DNA of 64,000 bases from Flavobacteriaceae bacterium (lineage in GTDB: Bacteria; Bacteroidota; Bacteroidia; Flavobacteriales; Flavobacteriaceae): NCBI GenBank assembly GCA_002746415.1, contig NVXD01000002.1:1-64000 (forward strand), written 5' to 3'. Below are positions 25,801 to 34,649 of the stretch, piece after piece. The first letter of the stretch is position 1, and each line of letters opens with the position of its first letter. Made by a program: the position numbers and the translations under genes. The notes beneath the pieces were generated by a model that ran no database searches, was not told where the DNA came from, and was given only the letters and a program-made list of their open reading frames with translations.

Positions 25801-28800
25801 ACCGTACGATCTGTTCCATCATCAACAAGTTCAAAAATGCTACTTGTTTGAAAATTAGTTCCGTCAAAAGCAGCTGTACCATCATTCATACTATACGTAT
25901 ATGGTGGTGTTCCTGTGACCGTTCCTGTACCATCACCATTGGCATCCGTAAATACCGTTATAAGTGATGTATTGAATTTGTTATTGCTAGGATCACAAGA
26001 AAATTCAGTATTTTCTGTATTAATTAAGAAATCTGGTGGATTGATGATGATGATATCTCCTGAGCGGAAAGTACATCCTCTTTCTGACACCACTTCTATT
26101 TGATATGTCCCATCGGTTAAACCAACAAACAACTGTGAAGCCTGTGGTCCCTGAAGTACGGTAACACCAGCACCATCATAAAGGGTATAATAAAATGGCC
26201 CATCTACATCTGATCCTGTCTGCAATTCCACAATAATACTACCATCACTTGCACCATAACAGGTTACATCATTTTTAGGAGTGGAAGATATTATTGGAGG
26301 TACAACCAAGGCAACATTAACATCTGTATCATCAGAACACAATGGCAGTGTGTTGGAGTCTAAATCCGTTACGACAATATTATAGTTTGCTGGCAATAAA
26401 TTAATAAATTGGTTGGAGCTTTGTGGAGACCCTATATCTACCAATGTAATCCCATTTCTTAATTGAAATTGAAAATTCCCACTCCCCCCAGAGGTATTCA
26501 CAGTAATGACACCATCACCTGCATTACATGTAGGTTCTGATGTAGCACTTGCCGTGATAGAAAAATAATCAAAGACCTCAGCAATAATGGTATTGGTACA
26601 TCCATTGCCATCTCGAACAATTATGGTATAACTACCTGGATTAGCAACCACAAAATTTGGGCTGTTTTGAAAACCTCCTCCAATGTCATACTGAAATGTA
26701 TCTTCGGGTAAGCCAGAAGGGGTTGTTAAAGGTGACGTTACATTTACAGTATAGTCGCTCTGAGCTGTACATTGATTCACAACATTAACAGTAGGCAAAG
26801 GAACACCAGGGTCCTGTAGTACCGTTATTGTTGTAAAACTGATACAACCACCAGCATCCCTAATGTAGAAATCGTAATCTGTAGGGTAAGGCCCTCCAAT
26901 TTCATATGTGGTAGCAGCATCAAACAACGTAGGTGCTGTAGCACCAGTAGGCACATAAGCATACTCATACGGGGCTGTTCCTCCATTTCCCCTGACAGTG
27001 ACTAGAGCACCAACATTACAAGTTGCAGGCACATTATCATCAATAACTATAGTTGGAATATTTTGGTTAATAGTAACCAAGGCAGCCGCATCGCAACTAG
27101 TATTGGCATCATTTACAAATATTTGATAATTTCCTGCCGGCAATCCATTTATGATTCCACTATAAGGCATAGCCTCATTTATCAAATTAAGTGGAGCACC
27201 TATGAAAGCTCCTGTATTTACATCTTGTACCTGCACTGTAAAATCAGCTGGACTAGGAGTAATTCCGCTCACAGTATAAGATATCTCTCCATTACCACTA
27301 GGGTCACAAGAAGCAGTTGTAGCAGTCGTTGCAATGGCAATAGAACTTGGTCCCACAATAGGGTCTATTTGCTCTACATAAGTACAGCCAAGAAAATCCA
27401 CAACTTCCACAAAATAAGTAACTCCAAAGCCTACTACCCCTGTGAAATCATGGGTATCTGCATCTACATTTGGCGCGCCTAGAGGGGTTCCGACTAGTCC
27501 TATTTGATAGGGTCCAGTACCTCCTACGATATCAACAATAAAGGTAAATGTCGTTGTACAATCTGGTGGGAGTGTTAATGCTTGCGGGATTAAGTCTAAT
27601 TGATTTTGTATAATAGTAACTACATCCCTATCCTCACAACCAGTAGCATCTGTAGTTACTACAGTATAAGTACCTGGAATTACATTTAAGAACGTTTCTA
27701 CTGTGCTAGCTGTTGGACCTATAGTAGTAACTGTTGCTCCATTTATGTCTAGCAGTGTGTACGTATAATTAGGAGCTCCATTGGTTACACTGGTTACATT
27801 GATAGATCCAGTCACAAGCCCACCAGTACAAATTGCATCAACTGGCGCAACAGTGGCATTCACTGGCAAACTAGCACCAATGGTAGCCGAAAGAAGGGGA
27901 CTTTCACAGCCTCTACTATCTCGCACCATAAAATCATTATAGGTACCCGTTGCATATCCAGAGAAAATATTTAGTGTACTATATGTCGTTCCACCATCAT
28001 TACTGTATTCATATGGGGGAATTCCTTGGGTTGTATCTGCTGTAACCACAATCACTCCGCTTGTAGCATCTCCACAAACCGTATCCTGACCAGTCGCAGT
28101 TCCAGCAATAATTTCTGGAGGTGAAATGGTCACAATATTTGTTTCCGTTAAACATCCTAGAAAATCATATACTTCAAACTGAAAAGTAGTGTCTGTAGTT
28201 ATGGAACCATCATTAGGAATATCGTATAAAAAAGAGTTTCCTATAATATTTGTTGTGCTCGTAGTATACGCCCCTCCATTGATACTCACCTCATAATAAC
28301 CATAATTACCGGCTGATGTATACCCATTGCTAATATTTACTCGTATTTGTGCAGAAGGACCTCCACAATTCAATTCTTGGGTTATTGTAGTGGTTGTAGT
28401 AATTTCATCTGCGATATTAACCAACTCACTGTCTATACAGTTATTAGCATCTCTTACCTCCACATTATAGTTTAATGGGGTTAGATTGGGGAATGTTCCA
28501 CTTGCTTGCCAAGGACCATTATTAATTCTATATTCATATGGACCAACACCTGAGGTTGCACTCACAACTATGGTCGCTGCATCCACATTATCAAAACAAT
28601 AATCGGTTGTTGAATCCAAAGCAAGAACAGGGGCTATTAATGCTGTTAATGTAAAACTATCTGTCAAGGTACATCCATTGGCATCATTCACACTTATTTG
28701 ATAGGTACCCGATTGTGAAAGGCTAGAAAAAGCACTGCTTCCCGTTGGACCTATAACGGTGAAATCTGGTTGGGTGATGGTATATCTATTACCACCCCAT

Positions 28801-31181
28801 CCACCTAAAGTGTTTATGGTGATACCTCCTACATTCCCATTTTGACAGGTCATAGGTGCTATCGCTAAATTATCTATTGAAAATGCAATAACTGGCTCTT
28901 CTATAGTTAAAGTTGCCGTATCTGTACAATTGGTATCTTCATCCGTTACAGAAATTACATAACTACCAGCCGTCAAATTGGTCAACGTTATTATTCCAGC
29001 AGATTGCCCTGTAAATAAAGCACCTCCATCAATACTATAACTATAGGTGAAATCGAATCCATCAACCAAAAATCGTCCTTCCCCATCACCATTTCCAACA
29101 CAAGTAACCCCTCTTGTAGCTTGTGATTGAACGGAAATAGAGCTAATATCAGTTATGGCAAAGTTTTCATCATAAAAGCAACCTACATTATCGGTAACCC
29201 TAAACGTGTATGTTCCCAAACCTAAGTTTGTAAAAACATTGCTTGCTCCATTATTTACTGCACTAGGTCCAGGAGCAACAATTTCATACGTATATGGAGC
29301 CGTTCCTCCTGTTACAGTTACTACATTTACGGAAACCGTACTCGTAATACAATTGATATTGGAAACGGTAAAATCTAAATCTGTTGGTTTATTAAAGGGA
29401 TCAAAAGTAATAGCTGTGAGTGATTGTACACAACCATTGGCATCCCTAATGCGAGGTGTATAGGTTCCTACTCCTAAATTTGTAAAAACTGAAGTGGCAC
29501 TAAAACCAGCACCAATACTATACTCATAACCACCTGCTCCTCCTGAAGCCCCAGTAATACTTATTTGACCTCCAGTTTCACTAACACAAGTAGGAACACT
29601 ATCAGCTGTAGCTGTACCGGATACAGTAGATATAGGTGCTATTGTCGCCGTGTCATTTATACTACAAGAAAAAGCACCTTGCTCATATCTAATGACCACA
29701 TTATAAGTATTGGGAGCTAAACCACTAAAAACGTTACTTGCTTGAAAGCTTGTCCCTCCATTTATACTATAAGCTAAACTATATCCATTGGTGTTTGCTA
29801 CATTAATGGTAACAGTACCATCATTGGCCCCACCACAATTCCCATCATCAGATGTTATAGTGTGGGTCGGTTCTGGTATATTCTCCACATCTACAGCAGC
29901 CGTATGGGTACACCCATTGGCATCTTCAACAAATATTGAATAATTACCAGCAGAGGTAACTGTAAAAGATGTAGAGGAGGCATAGGTGCTGCTGAATGTT
30001 GTACCACCATCCAAACTAAACCTATAAGGTCCTGTTCCTCCTGTAGTCACAATATCCACGTCTACTGATGTGGCACCACAACCAAAACTATCAGAAGCTG
30101 TCGCAACAATATCTAACGGACTTATTCCACTTCCAATTTCTATAGGATTACTACTTGTATCCAGCGTTATTAATTCTGAGCAATCATTGGTTTCAATTCT
30201 AATACTGTAAATTCCAGAACTAACGTTTGCAAACGTATAGGTATCTGACGAGTTGGGACCAAAAGTATCTATTGTCACACCGTTTTTAATAAGTCTATAG
30301 GTATAAAACCCCGGCACATCAAAAACTTGTACGTCTATACTTCCCAATTCTCCACTACAAAGAATATCATTGGCAACTACTTCTGCTCGCATATCCAAAC
30401 TGTTTATAGCCACCGAATTGGATGGAAACAAACAAGCGGTTGAAGAAACATTTTTCAATCTTACCCATACCATATAATTACCAGCAGAGGTAACATCAAA
30501 ATACGGTGTGTCTTGATAAGGTCCACCTGAGTTATTTAAACTGTACTCATAACCAGAAGGAACATTAGTTATTTCTACTCGACCAGGATTTCCACAAATA
30601 ATATCATCCTTTATAATTTGTGGGTCTAATGGATTTAGCGAAGATTTAAAGTAATAATATTCTCCAGAATCTACTCTTACCCTAAATTCTCCACCAGAAT
30701 TTAAATCATATGTAGCACTTGTCCCCACAGTATTCCATGTACAACCTGTATTGGTTGTTGGACAATCTGCAACAACAGAAGTTGCACAACTACTGGGGTC
30801 TAATTCTTGCCACTGATAAGCACTTCCGCTTTGGCTTAAATTTAATGTTCGAACATCGCCAGTACCACAAAGGAAAAATTTAGAAAAGGTACTGCCATCA
30901 TTAGGGCAAGTGACTACCTCATCTGCACCTTGAATAATGGTTGCAAACATAATTGCATTGGAAATTACTGGGGTGTTGACTTTCTTCAAAGGAGTGGTTA
31001 AATCCCTTGAGGTTGTTTTAGATACTGATGCAGCTGCTTTTGGAATTGTAATATCCATCACATCTGTTACTTCAGTAAGTAACTCGTAGCCGTTTGAATT
31101 TGCTATTGCCGTAGAACATATTATTGATAAAAATACCAACAATACGGCATACACAAGATGCCTTGTTTTTTTAGGGAGCAT
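22848..31181 (-). CDS. Giant SprB-like repeat adhesin with type B T9SS C-terminal domain
   Basis: This 2777-residue surface protein has an N-terminal signal (AVLLVFLSIICSTAIAN). By eye it has about 27 degenerate modules of 70-100 residues of the SprB type: GGTGPYRFSLDGG... FxNLxxGxYxxxVxDxxGC, each ending with Cys. The C-terminus, LDIPNYFTPDGDNMNDEWYP ... KIYDRYGRVV ... GSELPTGDYWYVVNANN, is the gliding-motility-associated (CHU_C, type B) sorting domain used by the type IX secretion system. SprB-like proteins are mobile adhesins for gliding and surface binding. No SprF/PorP partner gene adjoins it. Its own promoter is in 31182-31321. It is rich in Thr/Ser/Asp and nearly free of Lys in the modules. 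Confidence 0.93.
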   Translation of the reverse strand: MLPKKTRHLVYAVLLVFLSIICSTAIANSNGYELLTEVTDVMDITIPKAAASVSKTTSRDLTTPLKKVNTPVISNAIMFATIIQGADEVVTCPNDGSTFSKFFLCGTGDVRTLNLSQSGSAYQWQELDPSSCATSVVADCPTTNTGCTWNTVGTSATYDLNSGGEFRVRVDSGEYYYFKSSLNPLDPQIIKDDIICGNPGRVEITNVPSGYEYSLNNSGGPYQDTPYFDVTSAGNYMVWVRLKNVSSTACLFPSNSVAINSLDMRAEVVANDILCSGELGSIDVQVFDVPGFYTYRLIKNGVTIDTFGPNSSDTYTFANVSSGIYSIRIETNDCSELITLDTSSNPIEIGSGISPLDIVATASDSFGCGATSVDVDIVTTGGTGPYRFSLDGGTTFSSTYASSTSFTVTSAGNYSIFVEDANGCTHTAAVDVENIPEPTHTITSDDGNCGGANDGTVTINVANTNGYSLAYSINGGTSFQASNVFSGLAPNTYNVVIRYEQGAFSCSINDTATIAPISTVSGTATADSVPTCVSETGGQISITGASGGAGGYEYSIGAGFSATSVFTNLGVGTYTPRIRDANGCVQSLTAITFDPFNKPTDLDFTVSNINCITSTVSVNVVTVTGGTAPYTYEIVAPGPSAVNNGASNVFTNLGLGTYTFRVTDNVGCFYDENFAITDISSISVQSQATRGVTCVGNGDGEGRFLVDGFDFTYSYSIDGGALFTGQSAGIITLTNLTAGSYVISVTDEDTNCTDTATLTIEEPVIAFSIDNLAIAPMTCQNGNVGGITINTLGGWGGNRYTITQPDFTVIGPTGSSAFSSLSQSGTYQISVNDANGCTLTDSFTLTALIAPVLALDSTTDYCFDNVDAATIVVSATSGVGPYEYRINNGPWQASGTFPNLTPLNYNVEVRDANNCIDSELVNIADEITTTTTITQELNCGGPSAQIRVNISNGYTSAGNYGYYEVSINGGAYTTSTTNIIGNSFLYDIPNDGSITTDTTFQFEVYDFLGCLTETNIVTISPPEIIAGTATGQDTVCGDATSGVIVVTADTTQGIPPYEYSNDGGTTYSTLNIFSGYATGTYNDFMVRDSRGCESPLLSATIGASLPVNATVAPVDAICTGGLVTGSINVTSVTNGAPNYTYTLLDINGATVTTIGPTASTVETFLNVIPGTYTVVTTDATGCEDRDVVTIIQNQLDLIPQALTLPPDCTTTFTFIVDIVGGTGPYQIGLVGTPLGAPNVDADTHDFTGVVGFGVTYFVEVVDFLGCTYVEQIDPIVGPSSIAIATTATTASCDPSGNGEISYTVSGITPSPADFTVQVQDVNTGAFIGAPLNLINEAMPYSGIINGLPAGNYQIFVNDANTSCDAAALVTINQNIPTIVIDDNVPATCNVGALVTVRGNGGTAPYEYAYVPTGATAPTLFDAATTYEIGGPYPTDYDFYIRDAGGCISFTTITVLQDPGVPLPTVNVVNQCTAQSDYTVNVTSPLTTPSGLPEDTFQYDIGGGFQNSPNFVVANPGSYTIIVRDGNGCTNTIIAEVFDYFSITASATSEPTCNAGDGVITVNTSGGSGNFQFQLRNGITLVDIGSPQSSNQFINLLPANYNIVVTDLDSNTLPLCSDDTDVNVALVVPPIISSTPKNDVTCYGASDGSIIVELQTGSDVDGPFYYTLYDGAGVTVLQGPQASQLFVGLTDGTYQIEVVSERGCTFRSGDIIIINPPDFLINTENTEFSCDPSNNKFNTSLITVFTDANGDGTGTVTGTPPYTYSMNDGTAAFDGTNFQTSSIFELVDDGTDRTVTIIAKDVNGCEVMDTFTINAPSDLNFTFNVSPITCDASGIGVNPGTIDIVVAEGPGNYEVEILPLGSEAPRSSGGTDTITWDISTPGDYIFAVRDLGLGGCNYLTPIVNVPDYNTIDAVISELRPVTCFNGTDGEINIEVSNYTGQYNYEVFSRDNTGIETTTGVTGTFDTTAPINTPEIITGLPAGNLVVRVEALDAPFCDTVSNVITVTSPDRALDMALLQTAEVTCLIPGLGEIIATGDGGWGAYEYQLIAPDGTTIIQDFPNTNNVFSDLDAGTYTINVRDALGCVFTDTIPLDLPVSISADIQVVSPLQCNNDNDGVIEAYTIAGGQGTGNYLFQLNRLADGTSSGLQTTPIFSNLSAGDYTITVFDGWDCSFTTISVTVMDPEIVVAELIEIQPPGCGNDGIMELSVANPETGINYSYRREGTTDPFVPFGAGVTSIQITEDITVDPGPFQYDVQNSNGCPFEKSNQISLDPAATLVISLDLTNATINCAGEATGIIRSEAFGGIGNYIYTLLNSNTPTTPTAANTERTPQSSGIFRDLGPGTYYVHTQSGGCSEISTPITIDPKPPLILDSVEVSPVSCNGQMDGQITIEASGGTGSIRYSISENLSEFFEGDDPAFPNRKTFTDLSPKTYEIIIQDELGCTITQTIEITEPMALVTGVASSTPETCLGDNDGSITLEVFGGTPPYYTSVNSDEDADFVQNDALFIDNLNGGETYVVFVRDSEGCETNVIVTVGIGVDLAAEPIVQYGCDGIFPNSTVTVEILDESLLPSLLFSLNIDNIVEASTQRTYGDLAHGNHIVYIYHENGCVGMLDFTIDAYEPLTLEAFTTGPNEITAKAMGGFGEYEYFFQEESTGENNVFTINMDANVTITVIDQLGCVATLMMPFNFTGMLDIPNYFTPDGDNMNDEWYPKNREMFANVDVKIYDRYGRVVAILNQVSKWDGTYDGSELPTGDYWYVVNANNSNDHQYVGHFTLYR

Positions 31182-31201
31182 AGGTTAAGTCTGATTTTGT
31201 T

Positions 31202-31236
31202 AAGAATATTATCGATTTGGGACGAATAATATTCTT
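31202..31236. repeat. Inverted repeat in the adhesin/dehydrogenase divergent promoter
   Basis: AAGAATATTAT (31202-31212) and its exact complement (31226-31236) flank 13 bp, 20 bp upstream of the adhesin start. In the 140-bp divergent spacer this is the only clear structure. It could be a regulator-binding site or a leader hairpin of the adhesin mRNA. Confidence 0.4.
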
Positions 31237-31321
31237 TAGTGTAATTATTTAAACTTATAAAATTCTATTTATATTTATACAATAATTATTTTATTCTTAT
31301 ATAAAATTCTAACGTAAAGAT

Positions 31322-32443
31322 ATGAAAATTAGTGCCATAAGTACCTATTTATTCGTTGTAATGACATCTGTGTCTTGTGCACAATCGTCCGAAAACATGG
31401 CTAAATCCCCTGAAAGCGTGGATTTTACCGCTGAAATAGTAATTGATAATCTTTCGGTCCCTTGGGGCATGGTTTTCCTTCCTGACGGCAGTATTTTGGT
31501 GTCCGAACTGTCTGGTGAACTTATCCGTTTTAAAGATGGTGAAAGAACAAATATCACCAATGTTCCAGAAGTATATTTTAGAGGTCAAGGGGGGCTTTTA
31601 GATTTAGAATTGCACCCAGATTATGAAAACAATGGCTGGATATATATTACCTATTCCTCCAAAGAAGGTGAAGAAAAAGGTGGAAATACCGCTATTATGA
31701 GAGCTAAACTGGAAGGTAATGCCTTAGTGGACAATGAGCTTTTATACAAAGCATCCCCAAACACCACCAAAGGACAGCATTATGGCTCTCGTATTGCATT
31801 TGACAATGAGGGTTACTTATATTTCTCAGCGGGTGAAAGAGGTGAAAGAGATGTAAACCCACAGGACATTACCAGGGATAATGGAAAAATATATAGACTG
31901 CATGACGATGGCCGTATTCCTGCTGACAATCCCTTTGTGAATGATGAAACTGCAAAAAAAGCCATTTACAGCTATGGTCACAGAAACCCGCAGGGACTTG
32001 TAAAACACCCTGTAACTGGTGCTATTTGGGATCATGAACACGGTCCTAGAGGTGGCGATGAAATAAATATCATTAAAAAAGGAAAAAACTACGGTTGGCC
32101 TGTAGTGACTTACGGCATAAACTATGGCGGTACTCCAATTACCGACAAAACAGAAATGGAAGGTATGGAACAGCCTATTCACTATTGGGTACCCTCTATT
32201 GCTCCAAGTGGTATAACATTTGTGACATCAGATAAATACCCAGCTTGGAAAGGAAATTTATTGGTTGGTTCTTTAGTTTTTCAGTATTTAGAACTATTGG
32301 AAATGGATGGAGAAAAAGTAACCAATAGAATAAAATTACTTGAAGGCATGGGCAGAGTCAGAAATGTAAAGCAAAGTCCAGATGGTTATATCTATGTAGC
32401 TATTGAGGGCAAAGGCCTTTATAAATTAGTCCCAAAATCATAA
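31322..32443 (+). CDS. PQQ-dependent sugar (aldose/sorbosone-type) dehydrogenase, lipoprotein
   Basis: The 373-residue protein has a lipoprotein signal (VMTSVSC, lipid Cys about residue 19) and a six-bladed beta-propeller of the soluble glucose/sorbosone dehydrogenase family: LSVPWGMVFLPDGSILVSE, GGLLDLELHPDYENNGWIYITY, HYGSRIAFDNEGYLYFSAGERG, YSYGHRNPQGLVKHPVTGAIWDHEHGPRGGDE. These enzymes oxidise aldoses using PQQ. The c-type cytochrome gene 52 bp downstream fits as electron acceptor. The true substrate is unknown. Confidence 0.88.
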   Translation: MKISAISTYLFVVMTSVSCAQSSENMAKSPESVDFTAEIVIDNLSVPWGMVFLPDGSILVSELSGELIRFKDGERTNITNVPEVYFRGQGGLLDLELHPDYENNGWIYITYSSKEGEEKGGNTAIMRAKLEGNALVDNELLYKASPNTTKGQHYGSRIAFDNEGYLYFSAGERGERDVNPQDITRDNGKIYRLHDDGRIPADNPFVNDETAKKAIYSYGHRNPQGLVKHPVTGAIWDHEHGPRGGDEINIIKKGKNYGWPVVTYGINYGGTPITDKTEMEGMEQPIHYWVPSIAPSGITFVTSDKYPAWKGNLLVGSLVFQYLELLEMDGEKVTNRIKLLEGMGRVRNVKQSPDGYIYVAIEGKGLYKLVPKS

Positions 32444-32495
32444 ACTTTGGCAACATAATTGCCCAATAAAAGTCAACATCAATTAAAATAGATAA

Positions 32496-32897
32496 ATGAA
32501 GCAATTTATTATTGGCTACGTATTGGTAGTCGGAATCATAACCAATGTCCTGCTCCAAGACAAGGAATTGGAAGAAAGCATGCAAAGGGGCAGTGAAATT
32601 TATGCCGATTTTTGTATTACCTGCCACTTAGATACTGGTGAAGGAGTGGAAAGTGTTTTCCCTCCATTAGCCGCATCTGATTACCTAATGAATAAGAGAG
32701 AAGAAAGCATATTTGGTGTTAAGTATGGTAGAAGTGGTGATATGGTTGTCAATGGGGTTACTTATAGCAATAGCATGATGTCAATGGGGTTGGAAGACGA
32801 AGAAATAGCAGACGTAATGAATTACATCCTTAACTCATGGGGCAATACAAGTGATAAAATAGTTACAGTGGAAGAGGTTTCTGGAATTACAAGGTAA
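32496..32897 (+). CDS. Class I c-type cytochrome
   Basis: The 133-residue exported protein has an N-terminal hydrophobic segment (IIGYVLVVGIITNVLL), one haem motif CITCH (about 43-47), the PPLAASDYL loop and a likely axial Met in SNSMMSMGLEDEEIADVMNYI. The fold is that of a small mono-haem cytochrome c in the periplasm. Coupling to the upstream PQQ-type dehydrogenase is inferred from adjacency. It converges with murQ, 12 bp between stops; a short TCTGGAA/TTCCAGA inverted repeat (32880-32886, 32901-32907) spans the end. Confidence 0.88.
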   Translation: MKQFIIGYVLVVGIITNVLLQDKELEESMQRGSEIYADFCITCHLDTGEGVESVFPPLAASDYLMNKREESIFGVKYGRSGDMVVNGVTYSNSMMSMGLEDEEIADVMNYILNSWGNTSDKIVTVEEVSGITR

Positions 32898-32909
32898 TAC
32901 TTCCAGACC

Positions 32910-33722
32910 TTATTTTAATGCGTCTATGGCGCTCTTTACGGAGCCATATTTTTTTAGCGCTATTTCCGCATCTTCATAACTCAATTGCAATTCCTCAATT
33001 AAATAGCGGGTTCCTCGATCCACAAGTTTAACGTTGGTCAATTGCATGTTCACCATCTTATTCCCCTTAACACGCCCTATTTTAATCATTAGAGCCGTAG
33101 AAATCATATTCAGTACCAATTTCTGTGATGTACCACTTTTCATTCTTGTACTTCCAGTAACGAATTCTGGTCCAACATTAGCTGCAATAGGGATTTCAAC
33201 AGCTTCTGTCAAAGGAGAATTGGGGTTGTTTGTGATACAGGCAGTTAGCAATCCATTGGCACGTGCTTCTTTTACCCCCCCAATAACATAAGGGGTAGTC
33301 CCGGATGCTGCTATCCCCACAACGGTATCATTTTCCGTTATATTATGCGCTTTAAGGTCTTTCCAAGCCTGTTCTTTATCATCTTCGGCAAATTCTACGG
33401 CCTTTCTAATGGCTGTATCACCGCCAGCAATCAATCCAATAACTTTGTCAAATGGCATTCCAAATGTTGGAGGAATTTCAGAAGCATCTAAAATCCCCAA
33501 TCTTCCACTAGTACCTGCTCCAATATAAAAAAGACGACCTCCTTTATTAAATCTTTCAACTAGACCATCAACTAATATGGTAATCTGTGGAATGGTCAAA
33601 GCAACGGCTTTCGCTACTAATGCATCCTCTTGGTTCATGTTTTGAAGAATAGAAATCGTCTCCATTTCCTCCAAATTATCATGATTGGAGCTTGCTTCGG
33701 TAATTTTTGTATAGTTGGACAT
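32910..33722 (-). CDS. murQ: N-acetylmuramic acid 6-phosphate etherase
   Basis: MurQ cleaves the D-lactyl ether of MurNAc-6-phosphate to give GlcNAc-6-phosphate, a key step of cell-wall recycling. The 270-residue protein has the SIS fold with LFYIGAGTSGRLGILDASEIPPTFG (about 63-87), VVGIAASGTTPYVIGG and GSTRMKSGTSQKLVLNMIST (about 189-208). It lies 5 bp downstream of a DeoR regulator on the same strand, and divergent to nagB and the rest of the murein-recycling genes. Confidence 0.96.
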   Translation of the reverse strand: MSNYTKITEASSNHDNLEEMETISILQNMNQEDALVAKAVALTIPQITILVDGLVERFNKGGRLFYIGAGTSGRLGILDASEIPPTFGMPFDKVIGLIAGGDTAIRKAVEFAEDDKEQAWKDLKAHNITENDTVVGIAASGTTPYVIGGVKEARANGLLTACITNNPNSPLTEAVEIPIAANVGPEFVTGSTRMKSGTSQKLVLNMISTALMIKIGRVKGNKMVNMQLTNVKLVDRGTRYLIEELQLSYEDAEIALKKYGSVKSAIDALK

Positions 33723-33727
33723 GTAAA

Positions 33728-34477
33728 TTATAAAATTTGAATATTCTGATTTTTAAAAGATTTTAACAACAGGTTATTGCCATCTAGCTCTGTAATGATG
33801 GTATCTATAGTGCCTATGTCACAGGTTTTATATCTATGTTGGGAATTTAATTTTTCTGATATAGACAACAGTACTGTCTTTTTAGAAGCATTGATGACCG
33901 CTTTTTTTACCTGAACAATATCATAATCAAACTCTGTCAACCCAAAAACAGGGTCTACATAACCCGTTCCTATAAAGCCAAAGTCGACCTTAATATTGGA
34001 TAGTGTGTGTACGGCATCTGCACCAATACTTATTTGTGCATCCTTGGATAATTGACCACCTACAAAAATAACCTCTACATTGGGCTTCTTTAATAACTCC
34101 AAGGCAACAGGTAAGCTCAGCGTAAAACATGTTAGAGAAAGCTGTTCTGGCAATTGTGTTGCCAACTCCACACAAGTAGTACCACCATCAATAAGAATGA
34201 CACTATTATCTTTCAATAACTTAATTGCCTTTTTCGCAATAATAATTTTATCCTCTAATTTATAAATGTTGTCATTTCTGGCACTATTGTTTATAAAACC
34301 AAGTGCTATGGCACCTCCATGCACTTTTGTAAGCCTATTTTCAGCATCCAATTCTTTCACATCTCTTCTTACCGTATCAATGGACACATCCAATGTTTCA
34401 GCAATATCTGTCAACAGTACCCTATTGTGCAAGGCCACCTCATTTAAAATAGTTTTATGCCTTTCTTCTTTGAGCAT
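33728..34477 (-). CDS. DeoR-family regulator of the amino-sugar/murein recycling cluster
   Basis: The 249-residue protein has an N-terminal DeoR helix-turn-helix (ERHKTILNEVALHNRVLLTDIAETLDVSIDTVRRDVKELD, spanning about 5-44) and a sugar-phosphate sensor domain (SVILIDGGTTCVELATQLPE, VIFVGGQLSKDAQISIGADA, DFGFIGTGYVDPVFGLTEFD). It is cotranscribed with murQ and divergent from nagB-ampG-nagZ-anmK. Such regulators commonly respond to GlcNAc-6-P, GlcN-6-P or MurNAc-6-P. Inverted TGCAAT/ATTGCA in the shared spacer is the probable operator. Confidence 0.88.
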   Translation of the reverse strand: MLKEERHKTILNEVALHNRVLLTDIAETLDVSIDTVRRDVKELDAENRLTKVHGGAIALGFINNSARNDNIYKLEDKIIIAKKAIKLLKDNSVILIDGGTTCVELATQLPEQLSLTCFTLSLPVALELLKKPNVEVIFVGGQLSKDAQISIGADAVHTLSNIKVDFGFIGTGYVDPVFGLTEFDYDIVQVKKAVINASKKTVLLSISEKLNSQHRYKTCDIGTIDTIITELDGNNLLLKSFKNQNIQIL

Positions 34478-34560
34478 CGATTTTTTTATTAAAACAAAGA
34501 TAGTAAAATAATTAGGTTTGCTGTTTTATGCCACTTTAATATTTTTAAAATCCCATTAAT

Positions 34561-34622
34561 TGCAATAAATTGCATATTATGCAGCAAAAAACAGCATTTA
34601 TATATTTTTTTGCCTATTTTTG
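34561..34622. promoter_or_regulatory. Divergent control region, nagB side: operator-like repeat and -7 box
   Basis: TGCAATaaATTGCA (34561-34574) is a perfect 6-2-6 inverted repeat. GCAGCAAAAAACAGC (34580-34594) follows, and TATTTTTG (34615-34622), a TAnnTTTG box, lies 27 bp before the nagB start. No clean -33 TTG is seen. This is a reasonable place for the DeoR protein to bind. Confidence 0.45.
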
Positions 34623-34649
34623 CCGTAATCAAAACATAAATACAGCAAC

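Noticed and set aside
27063-27482. 139-codon plus-strand open frame within the adhesin gene
   Set aside because: It lies wholly antisense to the repeat modules. It is Ser/Tyr/Ile-rich from reverse-complemented Thr/Gly codons.
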